Source of the DNA: Epiperipatus broadwayi
Lineage: Eukaryota; Onychophora; Udeonychophora; Euonychophora; Peripatidae
Direction of reading: 5' to 3'
Length of the DNA: 64,000 bases
Assembly: GCA_028023455.1 (NCBI GenBank)
Contig: JAQFVV010012396.1
Coordinates: 4,495,656 to 4,559,655, forward strand
Every line of letters begins with the position of its first letter. Position 1 is the first letter of the stretch. Shown here in pieces: positions 12,350 to 27,200 of the stretch. The notes below the pieces were generated by a model. It had not been told where the DNA came from, did no database searches, and saw only the letters and a program-made list of their open reading frames with translations. The position numbers were made by a program, and so were the translations under genes.

Positions 12350-14488
12350 TATAATATTAGTAAAATTCTAAGGAAAACAAGCAATATTATTTTAAATTCT
12401 TTTATTAAAGAAACTTAGAAAAATGTAGACAAAATTGACAAAGTATTGCTGGATTTACATTAATTCCTTAGTAATAAAATATATCCTTTACTGTGGAGTA
12501 TTTTTGATCGTACTGCAAATTTTAGATGGATTAAAGATTCAGAAAGCAAAAGAAAAAATTACAAATGCGAATTAGAACACAATCACCAAACATTATGTAT
12601 CCAAATCAAAAAACCATTTACAATTTATCTAAGAAAGCCCTCTATGCAGATGAAGTTTCGGTTTTAGAGAAAAGTTTTAATTTTGCTTTAAAGCCTTCCA
12701 GATACCTTTTGAGAAAATTGTTTGTAAAGTTGAATCAGCTCTTGATAAAATAGATTCTTCATCGACTGATTTGGCTAGAGCCGAGATTTGCAATATTTTA
12801 AAAAAAGCTAAGCTTCCTAAAAATAATATTTCAAAGAAAAAAAGGCAAGCGTTAAACAATATAAAATCGGACAAATCAATTGTTGTACTTCCACTGATAA
12901 AGGTAATGCTACTGTTGTTATGGATCATGACATTTACCATAATAAAATTTTAGATTTGCTATAATGATAAAACTTATAAAATATCAAAAAGAGATCATAC
13001 TACGTATTTGGAAAAAACAACAAAAGCCATTATTAATAAATCGCTTATTGAAACAGGGGTGAAAAATAAAATAATCCCTCAAGAAAAAGCATGTGTCTGA
13101 CCAAAATTTTAAGGACTTCCAAAAATCCACAAACCAGATACTACCTTTGTCCAATAGTAAGCACAATAGGATCTCCAACTCATAATTTAGCTAGATATTT
13201 ATCAGATTTCATTAAACCTACAATCCCATCTATTAAATCATACATTAAAAACTCTTTTCATTTTATTTCTGTTTTAAAAAATTTTAAAATTAATGCTAAT
13301 GACATTCTGGTCAGTTTTGATGTCATCTTTGTTTACAAATATTCCAATTGATGAAGCTTTAAACATAATTTCACAACATTGCAATTTACCAGACCGTTTT
13401 ATTGCTTTGATTAAACATTGTCTCTTGAACACATATTTTGTATACAATGGACAGCATTACAGACAAGTTTTTGGTACTCCTATGGGCTCACCTATCTCAG
13501 GAGTAATAACTGATTTATTCATGAAAAATATAGAAACTCGTGCTTTAGAATCATCATCTTTAAAACCTCTCATTTGGCTCAGATACATAGATGACACTTT
13601 TGTCATATGGCAACACAGAAAAAATAAATTAGATAATTTTTTCTTACATTTAAATAATATGCAGCATCCTCATATTAAATTTACAATGGAGACAGAGTCT
13701 GATGGAAAACTCCCTTTTCTTGATATTCTAGTCAACAGAACACCAAATAGTTTATCTTTTTTGATTTACAGGAATACACACACGGATAGATATTTACATT
13801 TACATTTTTATCATCACCCAACTCAGATAATTTATGTAGCCAAAACTCTTTTAAATAGAGCAATTAACCTTTCAGATAAATCACATTTGACAGAAGAAAT
13901 AATCCATATTAATAATGTTTTATTAGCAAATAGTTATAATTATAAATTCATAAAAAAAAGCCTTATTTCAAGCCCAAAATGGACAAAATAGGAAACAAAA
14001 AGATGATAAATCAGCTATTAGTATTTGTGTTCCATATGTAAAAGGAACTACAGACAGTATTGGACGTATATTAAAATGCTATAATATAAATACAGCATTT
14101 TTTACTCATCAAAAGATGAGCAATATAATAACCAAGCCTAAGGATTCAATCCTTCTTGAATCTCATGGTGTCTATCAAATCTCATGTAAAAATTGTAAAG
14201 CTTATTACATAGGTATGAGTAATCATCACATCAGTGTTAGGAGAGATGAGCATGCTAATCCATTTAAAACAACACTCATCATCATCAGCACTCTCACTCC
14301 ATACTATAGATTCAGGTCATAAAATTGATTTTTCTAGTACCAGGATCATATCCAGATGTGATAATCTCTACCAGTGCAAAATTAGTGAAGCCATTGAGAT
14401 ACTTAAAAGGCCAGATTGTATCAATAAATAAGATGATACATGTAAACTTCCTCCTATTTGGAAAGATTTTTTTAAAAAACATTCTTAA
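12350..14488 (+). pseudogene. Penelope-like element ORF, copy 2 (reverse transcriptase + GIY-YIG), broken
   Basis: Mirror copy of the element at 9968-12300. N-terminal fragments lie at 12565-12753 (LSKKALYADEVSVLEKSF) and 12771-12953 (SDKSIVVLPLIK..., the frame-shifted DKGN region). The longest open part, 13293-13991, contains SLFTNIPIDEAL, GTPMGSP (residues 61-67), the catalytic YIDD (98-101) and KLPFLDILVNR. GIY-YIG follows at 14116-14322: GVYQISCKNCKAYYIGMSNHHISVRRDEH. A frameshift near 14270 moves the C-terminal tail into another frame, which ends in IWKDFFKKHS at the stop 14486-14488. Gene order and motifs are those of canonical PLEs. Several frameshifts make it inactive, yet the core residues remain, so decay is moderate. 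Confidence 0.88.
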
Positions 14489-14579
14489 TTTAACATTTTT
14501 GCTATTGGTGGAACTTTAATGTTTTTTTTCAAATCAGTGATTGTAGCACCTCTACAACCATCTTTCTACTTTTTATCAC

Positions 14580-14622
14580 CCAGTAGATGACTTGTGTGAT
14601 CAAGTTGAAATGTTGGTATATC
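14580..14622 (+). other. Hammerhead-like core in PLE copy 2 3' region
   Basis: TAGATGA at 14584-14590, a hairpin ACTTG-TGTGAT-CAAGT, GAAA at 14607-14610 and a GGTA that could hold the cleavage position. The layout matches a type I hammerhead, a motif known in PLE terminal repeats. The altered first box and lack of a convincing stem I make this a weak candidate. Confidence 0.4.
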
Positions 14623-14699
14623 AATATTTAAATTGTTTAACAGGGATGAACCCACAAAATATGTCTTTTATATATGCAACCCGTGAAACTCTTCATATC

Positions 14700-14702
14700 A
14701 AC

Positions 14703-14742
<40 letters not shown>
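14700..14742. repeat. (AT)n(GT)n microsatellite
   Basis: AT dinucleotides followed directly by about 12 GT units. Confidence 0.95.
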
Positions 14743-15149
14743 AACAACATTGTGGACAAATAATTTTTATATTGGATATTTGGCCATTGTATATACTGTA
14801 TTAACTTTTGTACTGTAACTTAAATGATTATTAAAACCAAAAGCAACATAGGACACTAAGTTACATATTGATTTTCAGAAGCAAACTCTTTATTATGTCA
14901 TACAAGCTCCAAATTATAAAATATTCAATATATAATTAGTAAAAAAAGAGTTTATGAACTATAATAAAATTAATTTCACAATAAAAAATATTTGTTTTAT
15001 CATTCTAAAAACAAAGTTGTCACATATTTGACAACACTCATGTTAATGAACTTCTAACTAATATGTTGTTGTTTTTTTTTAAATATTATACAAACCAGGC
15101 ATATGACAATTATTAGAGAGATAATTAAATAAGTAGTTTTATAAATACA
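14743..15149. other. AT-rich DNA, nothing recognised
   Basis: No coding or structural feature was identified; part may be the decayed 5' portion of the LINE that follows. Confidence 0.4.
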
Positions 15150-16270
15150 TGTATCATTATGTGTAATTGTTGAAAGAGGTATGGTGCTACAATTGGAAAT
15201 AACTGAAAAATAAAAAAAATTGTGATTTTAATTTAGTTATGGAGTCAGAAATAAAAGATAACTAAAATATGAAGAATTTTCATTAAAAAAAAAGAAAATT
15301 TTTATTTTATGATTTTTTTCTTTGAGAAGAATGATCAACATAAATGGACATATGAACATCCAAATGAAATCACAGCAGAATTGGATTATATTTTGATTTA
15401 CAGAAAATATACTTTTTAAGGATTGCAGCATTCTTATGAGATTAAACACAAGAAATAAGTATTGATTGGGTAATGTTAAATATGTGTTAACTCAAACCAA
15501 AAAAGATTTTTAAGAAGATATTGAAAAAGATACTATTATTAGTTGGTATCCCTATTTTTCATATACACTTCAATGGATTTAAATTGGAACTTGAAAAATG
15601 TTTTAAAATATTAACAGAATTTGTTAATGGTTCAGACTTGACTGAGATCAATAAAAATATAACTGATACATGGGTAAGAACTTCTACACAAATAGTTTTC
15701 ATAAAAAGGCAACAATTGACTGGTAAATTTTAATTGAAATAAAAAATGTCTAAAGAAAAATTATAAAAAATATTTTAAAATTTAGAAGAATTGTAAATCT
15801 GAATTTCTGGGAAAATAGTACAGAAAAAATGAATAATGATTTTAAAATATATAATTATGAAATGAGAATAAAACATTAAAACAAAAGTTTTAAAAGTTTG
15901 ATGTTCATAAAAAAAATCGTTTTAGTGATAAAAAAGAACAGAAATCTCAAAAAGTGTAGAAGAATTTTACAATTAACCTTATAATAATGAAGAACAAACA
16001 AAGTAATGTATTCCTTATTATTAGATCAATATCTTTGAAATTCTACGTATTTAAAATGAAAAGTTTAGATATACAATTAAATCTATAAAAAATAAAAAAG
16101 CTCTAGGAAATGGTGGAATTATTATAGATATTTTAAAATAAATATAAAAAAGAGAAATTGTTGGCAAAATTATATATCAATTGTTTAAATAATAAAAATT
16201 TATCAAATGATTAGGAGGATGTAGTAATGATATTGACATTTAGAAAAGCATAAAAACAAAGATATTAGGC

Positions 16271-16330
<60 letters not shown>

Positions 16331-17160
16331 TTTTATCAATTTTGTACAAGAAGTTTATTAAGATTATTATAACTTTTCTAACAACAATTTTAGAGTCAAA
16401 TTAGCACAAAAAGAAGCCCAAGGATAAATTTAAAACATTTTTATAACACAATAATTGGTTACATACAAAAATTAAAAGGATACAAAATTGATCATTGATT
16501 ATGAATTGCCATTATGCTTTGAATCAGTAGTATATAAAAAGCAATTCAATTATATACCTATTTTTACAGTGACTAATCTTTGGAATATAAAAATATAGAC
16601 ATAGAATATTATAAAATTCTGAAGAGTATTTGTCAAACAGCAATCACATACACAGTGTTATTAAAAAAGATTAACATTTATAAAGATGTATAGCAGGGTA
16701 ATTCCACTGGTCCAAAAGTTTTTGGTTGAAAAGAAAACTTACATGCTTTAAAATGAAAGTTTTGAAATAAATATATTTTATTAGTACTTACATAAGAATT
16801 TGAGACTTTGACATTTAATAAAAAAAAAAAAAATGCAGAAACTTCAAATTAAATGCATAGCTAAGAAAACAAACAAGTATCATTGATTTTGTAGAAAAAA
16901 TTAAGAAGCTAAAATAGAGTTGAGCTAGCCACATCTATACATAGAAGAGATGATAAATGGACAATTAAAATTTTAAATTGGATTCTAAGAAATTATAAAA
17001 TACCTAGAAAAGAATCCCTTATATAGTAGGTGGATGACATAAGGAGATTTGGTGGAGCAATATGAAGAAGAGAAGCTATGAGTTGAAAAAACTGAATTAA
17101 ATTTCATTTTAGTATAAATGGATAATGTTGAAAATGGTAAAGTGGGGTATGATTTAAAAT
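15150..17160 (+). pseudogene. RTE-clade LINE remnant (endonuclease, reverse transcriptase, 3' end)
   Basis: RTE LINEs encode an APE-type endonuclease and a reverse transcriptase. At about 15310-15420 the plus strand gives FFFEKNDQHKWTYEHPNE and then AELDYILIYRKY, the conserved end of the APE endonuclease (KWTW-SPNG-EIDYIL). At 15521-15733 comes LTEFVNGSDLTEINKNIT, the inter-domain region. At 16085-16150 a decayed KNKKALGNGGIIIDILK matches the start of the reverse transcriptase (LKNGKAPGEDGI). After a TA microsatellite (about 16273-16327) further palm and thumb pieces are recognisable, and 16860-17130 corresponds to the C-terminal zone (GRW-ILNWIPR, then RWMDDIR). Stops and frameshifts are everywhere. 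The 5' end is missing, as usual for LINEs. Confidence 0.7.
16273..16327. repeat. (TA)n microsatellite inside the LINE remnant
   Basis: About 55 bases of TA repeat separating two reverse transcriptase fragments. Confidence 0.9.
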
Positions 17161-17378
17161 TTACCACCTAAACATTAAAGATAGTATGTCAATGTTAATG
17201 ATTATTATATAAAAGACACATATATATGTTAAATAAAAAATCATGTAACATTAAAAATACTAACCAAATCAGGCTAGTATTGTAATGTTATATGATTTTC
17301 TATTTGGCAGTATTTATTTTTTATATTTATACATATATAATAAATAAATGGATGGGTGGAAAGACAGATGCATGAACT

Positions 17379-18829
<1,451 letters not shown>

Positions 18830-19620
18830 ATATATGTATCCGGAAACTCTAAACATTTATCAAAATGCAACAACCATGATTAGATTACATAGTGATATCA
18901 AAATTAACGTCGAGATGGGTGTGTGTCACGGTGATTCTATATCTCAAAAACTTTTTATAGCAGTTTTACAAAAAATATTTTGTTGATTAAAATGGGGAGC
19001 TAACACACTAAAGGTAAATAAAAATTTTTTAAGTCATCTAGATTTTTCTGGTAATATAATTGTTTTTCTTTTTCAAATAATGTTTCAGATCTTTAGGAAA
19101 TATTATTTGTCTTATCATATGAAAGTAAAAAGATATGACTAAAAGTAAATGCTAAAATAATTAATTCTTATTCAATGGATTTTCTCAAAAGACTAAAATA
19201 AAAATTAATGATTATTTAGCAAAAGTTCATAATTACAAATACATTGGTCAAATTTTTAATACAAATGGAAACATAATGGTTGAAATTAATTGCAGATGCT
19301 CTTGATAAAAGTAATTTAACATTAAAAGATAATATGCTTATGTGTTTGAAAAGGAAGATTTTTAATGAATGTATTTTACCAGTTCTTACTTATGGATCTG
19401 AGACTTGAACACTTAGCAGAAAGACAATACAGAGATTTCAGACCACTTAACAAAGTATGGAGAGATGTTAGTTAGGAACACAAGAAAATTTTGAAAATAA
19501 AATACTTGGTTGGGAGAACAAACAGGTATAACTGATATCATTGAAAGAATTAAGAAATTGAAGTGGAGTGAAGCTGAACATATTACTGAAAGAGGTAATA
19601 GTAGAAAAGGAAGTTCAAGT
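18830..19620 (+). pseudogene. RTE-clade LINE remnant, reverse transcriptase end
   Basis: The clearest segment, 19360-19450, translates as NECILPVLTYGSETWTLS followed by RKTIQRFQTT, a highly conserved block of RTE reverse transcriptases (VLPVLTYG-ETWTLT). Upstream, decayed palm pieces are visible from about 18830, including an RRDG-like segment matching KRGVRQGD and an NTNGN motif (YIGQIFNTNGN-like) near 19240. At 19515-19600 a NRYN...EIEVE segment corresponds to TGVTDIIERIKKLKW. It lacks the 3' terminus and is a separate copy from the LINE at 15150-17160, which has its own version of this region. Confidence 0.7.
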
Positions 19621-22018
19621 CGCTACGCTTCGGCAATTATTTTATTTATTTTATTTAAGTAATGGATATGAATAAAGCATCTACTCCATTAATATAGGCA
19701 TTACTGGCATGAGCAAATTATTCTAAGTTCAGTGAACCCACTATTATTTTAATATATGTATTTTAGGAAATCTAAGCTAATAATGCAGATTTCAATTCTC
19801 CAAGAACCTCATCATCGGACAGTAAGGCTCAAGGGTAAAAAGGCCTGACATCATTTCTCCTTATGTCCAAGGAAGCTGTCTCTCCAGGTTGCGATCTGCA
19901 AAAACGCAGAATGACCATTTTGTTCTTCAAATATAATGGTGAAATGTTCATCAATCTTATCGATGTTTTATTCATGCTATGTCAGTACTGCTTTTGTTCT
20001 CAAGATCTATAATTCTTTTAAAGTTGCCTCTAAGTTGTGGCGAAGTGCAATATATCAAAATCAGTGATTTATTGTTATTTGTTCAGTTATCCCTTTTTAC
20101 ATCGGTAACCCACTTGATTATAGCGATTCCCTTTTAACAATGAATTCATAAACATACACAATATTTTATAAAAAATGTGTTATAGAAAACCCATGTTTTA
20201 AGTATTGATTTATTTGTTAGTGGTTTCACATTATGGCATTACATAATTAAAAGACCATATTGTAGACATATAGATCAAATATTCATTTCTGAAAGATATT
20301 ACTTTGTGTTTATAAAATATTAATTTTATTAATAATAAATTAGTGCATCTAATAGCAATGAGTTATATATAGTTTATAGATCACTACCTCATTGGCACAT
20401 AGATTTTTCCCGCCTATATTGAACGAAGCATTTAATTAATGTTGTGTAATGTTTTCCAAATATTAGAAACTAGTAAAGAAAGTAGCTCATTACGTTAACC
20501 AGTTATTTAATTATATTAAACAGTATTGTAAAACAAACCTGTAGCCTATATTGCTTTTATTATTAATATTAATCCCAGATATTGTATTGTTCATTTGATG
20601 GCTTAAACATACATACTTATTAAATTATTATCCTAGTTAGATAATTTATTTATGAGTTTGCTTATTTATTTATATATAAGTTCTATTAGTAAAGTCAAGA
20701 TATGTGACGACAGTAATTTTAAGTAATTTATCCAGGTTTCTCATTTAAATCTCCATGAGCTAGCGGGCCGTACAAAAGGAGTTTGTGCATAATAATAATA
20801 TGTACTCTGTAAAGATTATAAAGGAGTTCAAAAAGATATAAAATGCAAGTGATATCGAAACTGACTGGTACACTATTCAAACATTTATATTTAGAATACA
20901 ATATTTATTGGTGTAAACTTTATGAATATATGTATGTTGGTTCTATTATAAAAGTAAGAGTATTAAAGAACTATCTACAAAGCTCAGAAAAGAGTAATTT
21001 AGTGTTTTGATTTATATATTAATAATTACAGCTCTTGAAGAATACAATAAATTATATAATTGTTTAGATTGTATTTATTGTATGCAGTAATGTATTTTGT
21101 ATTTAAATATATATACAAATAAACTACTTGATATATTTGGGAAATCAGCAACAGTTTGAACCTATTGTTTCAATTTAATTTACCAAATTTAGTTTATATT
21201 TTTATTTTTTATTGATGGAAAATAATCAAGATTCTTTGCACTTGAGTTTATAACTTTATGATTAAACTAAATTGCATAGGGCAATATTAAAAAATAAATC
21301 AATTTATTTTATTTTCATCTTGCAGTTATGGATATATTTTGTTGTAAATACTTCGTCCTTGGTTTACAAATAATAAATGAAATGAATTCAAGGATGATTT
21401 AAAAGGAAAAAAATAAAAATGACATCGCAAATCCATGTTTAAGTGGGAAAAGATTACCAGCTCCAGCCTCAGTGCTGCCATGAAAACTAGCATTTAAAAC
21501 TAGCCTCAAGCTGAATTACTATTAATAGCTTTAACATATGATCCATCTTTAGCTTAAATTGGATTCCATGACAACATATTGGCTAGCCATCTTTATCTAT
21601 ACACATATTTGAACAATTGTTTCTACTTATTTTTATTGTGGATTGTATTTTCAGTACTTATATTTTTAGTAAACAATAATAATAATAATCCAATTATATT
21701 ATATTTCAAAACATTAGATATATTGATTCAAATGTTATATTATCATTGTGTATATAATATTATTAATCAAGTGTAAATATTTCAATCTTTTACTTAATTA
21801 AATTATTTTAATTTGATTATGAGTTGCATATAATAAAATGTATATACTTTACTATTTCTCTAGAGTGATTTTTAAATATATATATTCATTTATAAAATAA
21901 TTAAACAATGATCCAAAAACAAATTGTTTTAGAAAAAAATAAACATTAGTTACAATGCACAGACAAATTTATGCATTTCCCCCAATAGAAATCACTCATT
22001 ATGCATAAATTTTAAAAA
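19621..22018. other. Mostly AT-rich DNA; a GC-richer patch at about 19785-19960
   Basis: No gene is recognised. The patch is open for about 55 codons on the plus strand (KEAVSPGCDLQKRRMTILF) after one stop, and partly open on the minus strand. I could not assign it to a family, and no splice context is convincing. Confidence 0.35.
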
Positions 22019-22023
22019 GGCAT

Positions 22024-22427
22024 TAATATAGAGAAGGGAAGTAAACATTTGGTCATGTGCTTCTCACAAATTTATATCCACTCTCCCATGTGGACCATTT
22101 ATGCTTAGAACTTATTGCTATATAAGCCAACCTTTTGGTTACCATGCTTAATCAGGGCTTTAACCTATTATATGCCTGCTAAATAGCTTGAAAATTAATT
22201 GTACAAACTTATTCATTCTATGACAGAAGAGAGATATAATCTCAAGCTATATATCAGACACACAATAGGTTAAAGCCCTGATTCAGCATGGCAATCAAAA
22301 CATTGGCTTATATAATGATAAGATCTAAGCACAAGTGATCCACTTATTAAATTAATGCTTACAGATGAGTGAGGGTAAATTCATAAAAAGTGCATGGTCA
22401 AAGGTTTATTTCCCTTCTCTATAATAC
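22024..22427. mobile_element. Foldback element C (inverted repeat, no ribozyme seen)
   Basis: Two inverted arms of about 170-185 bases (about 22024-22197 and 22240-22427) enclose a loop of about 45 bases. Matching blocks include TAGAGAAGGGAA with TTCCCTTCTCTA and CAGGGCTTTAACCTATT with AATAGGTTAAAGCCCTG. Overall length is about 400 bases with no coding. It looks like a foldback or MITE-type element. Flanking target duplications were not clear. Confidence 0.7.
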
Positions 22428-22732
22428 ATATGTAGTCAGTGTTATACAAATAGACTATTTTTACAGTAAATTCAAAAAGTCATTAACAAACTGAATGTGT
22501 AAATAATGTAACATTAGTTCAAGTACCTAGAAAGAGGAAAAGTACATTCAAATTGAAAAATTGTAAATCCATTTGTGAATATAAATTGATATTTTGCAAT
22601 GGTTATTCAGCAGAAATCAGCTTAAAGATTAAGTTGATTTAAGTAATACTTTTATTAAAATATTTTGTTGCTATTATTTATAATAGCAATAAAATATTTT
22701 GTTTATATTTCTGATTATGTATCTCATAACAA

Positions 22733-23022
22733 ACTGGTGTTACTGACCTCATTGAAAAAATTAAAAGATTGAAGTGGAGTTGGGCTGGACATATTGCTAG
22801 AAGAGATGATAGTAGATGGACAATTGAAATCTTAAACTGGATTCCAAGAGATTGTAAAAGACCCAGAAAAAACCACATATGAGATGGATAGATAAAATAA
22901 GAAAGTGTGCAAGGGTGATGTGGAGAAGAGGAGCTAAAGATCGGAGAAGACAGATTGAACTTGGAGAGACCTTCATCCTGCAGTGGATAGATAATGGTTG
23001 ATGATGATGATGATGATGATCT
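22733..23022 (+). pseudogene. 3'-terminal fragment of an RTE-clade LINE with (GAT)n tail
   Basis: The plus strand encodes, with few breaks, TGVTDLIEKIKRLKWSWAGH, then IARRDDSRWTIEILNWIPR. After a frameshift it continues with RWIDKIRKC, VMWRRGAKDRRRQIELG and finally ETFILQWIDNG before a stop. This is the C-terminal end of RTE-type reverse transcriptases. The element ends in about eight GAT units (22997-23020), the simple-repeat tail expected of RTE LINEs. It is a severely 5'-truncated insertion and, of the LINE pieces here, the best preserved. Confidence 0.8.
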
Positions 23023-24040
23023 CATATCTTGTTATGATATGGCCAATATTATCAGGAGTCAAATTTTGAATAACTTGCAGTCTATATTTTATTTTTTGAA
23101 CTTTTACAAACAATTGCAGAATACATAAATTCTGCCAAATATGAACTGCAACCTAAAAATCTAAATCCATTCATAATTAAAAAAAAATTATGCTACAAAA
23201 AAACAACTAAAATTGGATATATTTAAGATGAATACTAAACAACTGAAAATGAAATTATAGAATTTATATAATGTGAAAAAATCATATGATGTAGAAGTAC
23301 ATTTATATGCCACAAACACAAGCTAGAGTTCAAACCCAAAAAAGAAACTTTTACTCATTAGCTAAAACATTTTCAAACTTATTTAGAGTTTTATTTTCAA
23401 GTAATTATCCCTTAACTAAAGCTAGTCATTCAATTGTCTCTAGATAATAATAACTAGATATCACTTTTAATGGGTAATTACCTATTAATACAAATATCAA
23501 ACTTTTCATACAGTAGTGATCATGTGATGTTTTGATGGTTTTATATTTAGCTATTATAAGATAGAATGCAAAACAAAAAGGAAGAGAAACTATAAAATAC
23601 CACAGCCTCTGATAGCTATTTCATTACTAATTCTAAGTGTAATAATCCCTTCAATGAATTATTTTATAACCTATCTTTATTAATAAAGTACAAGAGAAAA
23701 TATATCTTAACATTTTACATAAAACAAGATTCAAATCATCAATTAAATTTAATTTGAGTCCTTTTAATTGTTTTTCTCTTCAGTTATATAAATCTATTTT
23801 TAAAATAAAAATTACAAAGTGAATTAACTCGTATCATTGAATTTTTATGTTTATTGGTGAAAATGTAAAAATTTCTTATGGATACAGGCACTACATATGT
23901 TTTTATTTTATAGGAAAAAAAACTGATATTTTTAAGTGTGATATTCTACAAACCTTAGCTCCAAAACATAAAACATTTTTATCTTTTTTTTTTTTTGCTA
24001 GAAACTTAAATAAAAAATTTAATTGGAGAAATATTATATA
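23023..24040. other. AT-rich DNA with a small family A relic
   Basis: No gene is recognised. Around 23503-23545 a short stretch (CATACAGTAGTG...ATCATGTGATGTTTTGATGG) matches joined ends of the family A inverted-repeat elements and may be a collapsed copy. Confidence 0.4.
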
Positions 24041-24045
24041 GATTT

Positions 24046-24245
24046 ATTAAACCACTAAAACATCACATGATTACTATTTCCTATGCTTCACAAGCTGTTA
24101 CAATAGCAAACTTTTCATACAAAAGTACCACACAGTACAAGCCTTACTATTTAATGGATGCAAGAAGATTTGTGCATAAAATCCCTACCTAGTGTCTAAT
24201 CATCCAATGATCCCCAGACTAGTTTTTAGCTTGTGGAAAATATGA
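24046..24245. mobile_element. Family A element, truncated through its hammerhead
   Basis: It starts with the family A terminus (TTAAACCACTAAAACATCAC), then CATACAAAAGTACCACACAG and ATAAAATCCCTACCTAG. It stops inside the minus-strand hammerhead: the part from the GAAA side through stem I (CCAATGATCCCCAGACTAG) is present, but the CTGATGA side is absent. The retained GAAA position reads AAAA. Non-functional fragment. Confidence 0.7.
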
Positions 24246-27200
24246 AATAAAATATGTTTTCAGTATTTTTTTTGAATAACTTTAAACTCTTTAATAATCA
24301 TTTTTAGAAAAAAGATCACATTTTTAAATATTCATGACACAGATTCATTAATCACAACAGTAAAATTAAAGGACCTTCAAAGAATTTGCTTCAGAGCAAA
24401 GATATTTCTAAGAGCCCCTCTCAGAAAAAAATGGAAGAAGAATGCATTATTTTTTAGGCTTGCAATTTCCTAATTGATGAGAATTTTAATTTTTTTTCTT
24501 TTGTTTTAATCATATTTTGAACTCAAAATACTATTCTTAGTTATTTTTTTAAATAACTTGTAAATTCTTAATATCGACTTTTAACGTGATGAGTAAATTT
24601 TTAAAATTTTGCAAATAATAACTGTAACAATATAAGAAGTTAGTGAGAACTCAAATCCTTTGATATTTTTTGGTTATATAAATTTTAGCACCTGTTTTAA
24701 CTCTGGTTAGATTGTTGTTAGTTTTTTTTAATTAATTTTTATTGCCATTTTAAAAGTTTATTTCATATGCATAAGGTTTATTTATTAACATTTTTATTAA
24801 GATTAATAGCAAATTTACTTTAAAATTTGAAAATTTTATAATTATTAAACATTTACATCTATACATAAAATATAAATACAGCTGTTGATTATAATGATTC
24901 AATATATAAGTGAAACATTTCTTGAAAAGCACTGTTGAGATCATAATTAAACAATTGTTTTAATTATAGCAATTAGATTCTTGATTTAATTATAATTATT
25001 AACTTAATCATTTTCTAGCCTTTATTAAACACTTTAATAAGTAAATAAGCATTTATTTTTATATGACGCTATGTGTACAATTGTATTACATTCAAAGATC
25101 AGCCTTTCAAGCTAATTGTGCATGCGTCTTTTGAGAGTGTTAAATAATAAATGAATACTTCCCTCTACAATACAAGATATAGTATTTATGCAGGAATAAA
25201 AGGAATCCTCTTATTCCTACGACTCAAATTCTTTTATATGAGCAACGTGATCAAGTATTTTTATTATTTATAAAAATAATTTTTTCAACATAATTTTGTA
25301 TTCTATAAATTTGCTTTAACTTTGTGATATCATAGTTAATTCACTCTTAAAAAGCTGAAGATTTTGAAGCAATCTTAGTATTTTTAGCTAGCTAATATTC
25401 AATCTAATTATTATCTAATTACTAGTGAGTAAATAGGGTAAAACAAGAAAAACACAATATAACCAAATAGCATTGGTATGACTTGTGAGTTATGTCTTCG
25501 ATTTCAATATTCCTCTAGAAAATGATGCTGAAAAGACTTCTTACATCTCCCCCATAGTGAACTATTTACGGTTGTTTTAATAAATATTTTTAATAAAATA
25601 AATAAATTTATTCTAGTTATTATATTGTGTTCTTGATGAACTATTGTTTAATTCTTCTCAAGAGCTTTTAAAACAAACATTACTGTTGTTTTTCTTTCTC
25701 TTTTTTAATGTATACATGCATTTTTAAAATATGTAAATAATATTTTACATCATACAGTTTCTGTTAGAACAGAAATTGCTTAAAGATTTAAAAAGAGAGA
25801 GCGAAGGGGAAAAATTCAGTTTATATAAAGCATTACTTATAAGATTTGCATTTCATTATTATATTGTTCTCATTTAAAATGAAAAACTAATAAAATTTAT
25901 AGCCAACATGTTCACAAGAATGATAAATTTTTAAGTGCGCTATATTTATACATATACAATTATTATCATAAATAGAAATAAACAAAATACAATGCAGATA
26001 CTTTTACTATTAAAAAAACTTGGCCAAATGTAGTAATAATAATTTTCGACACATCTACTTATAAATTTTAAATAAATAAAAAAGTTTAATTTCTTGGTAG
26101 CAGAAACTTTTTAAGTCCTGAATCTAGTTATTAATGATTTATATTGGGATGGAGTAGCAGAAAAATATAGTTTATACGTGAAAAAATAAATAAAACAATA
26201 CATTTAAATCTAAGAAACACATGTGGAGTTATGAATTTAAATTTAAAAAAAATTGATAAAATAACACAGTAATAAATTATTTTTTTCTAAGAGATCATAT
26301 GACAGATTGAGTTTTAATCCAAAAATGTTCAGCTCAAGCTAAGTTTCGCAAGTATAGCTTATTTAGTTACAATAGAAGATTATGCAGAATTAGATTGAAA
26401 TGTAAAATTTATTAAAAATATTCAATAAATTAAAAAAGGAATTTATGGTTTTGAGGTATACAAACTAAATATATTGCTGACGTTAATATATGAGAGTATA
26501 AAAACAATCGATTATTAAGAGATTTCTAAAAAAAAAAAAAATTGTAATTGATAATGTTACAAGTATACTTCAGTATATTTAAAGAAAATAAAGAAATAAA
26601 ATGTTTTTAGCAGAGAAAAGAAATTATGATCATAATTATCATTTTACATTAATGTAGATGGAGAATATGTGTAATGGCAAATGAAAATAAAATATAAAAT
26701 GACCAAAAAGTGACTTGTAAAATAAAGTTCAAAAAATATTGTATGGTTTTAAAAAAGGACATAAAGAAAGATGATTTTACTTATAGAGAGTGACTTGATG
26801 TACACCCAATTATCATTTTATATGATAAATTTGTTCCTGAAAATTACATATTAAAAAATGTGTAAAAAGTAGATGGTATATATTGAAAATAAAGTGGTTT
26901 ATTCTAGATGTAAGAATTCAATGAAAATAATTAAATAACCCTTATGAAAAATTTTGTTAGTGTTTTACTTTTTGTGTGCTTTCAAATTTTACTTCATACA
27001 CATTGCACATAAATAAAAAATAAATTATAGAAACATAAATCTTATTTGAAAAATAAAAAACTGTAAAAATAATAACACAATGAAGCACTCATTATTTTTT
27101 CTACACAAACCACCAAAAATTTTAAAGTTTAGAGCATATCATCACTTCCATGTTACAAGTAAAAAAAAAATTAAATTAAGATTATTAATGGAATTTATAT

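Larger units (their letters stand above)
9800..14658. repeat. Giant palindrome made of two head-to-head Penelope-like elements
   Basis: The left arm (9800-12316) and right arm (12337-14658) are inverted copies of one another, separated by only 20 bases, mostly A. Identity is high along the whole length. For example, ATAATTTTTCTTGTGA at 12301-12316 mirrors TCATAAGAAAAATTAT at 12337-12352, and the outer ends both carry the PLE 3' region. The left arm is longer mainly because of an insertion at 11409-11656. A transcript crossing the centre would fold into a very long double-stranded hairpin. Confidence 0.9.
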
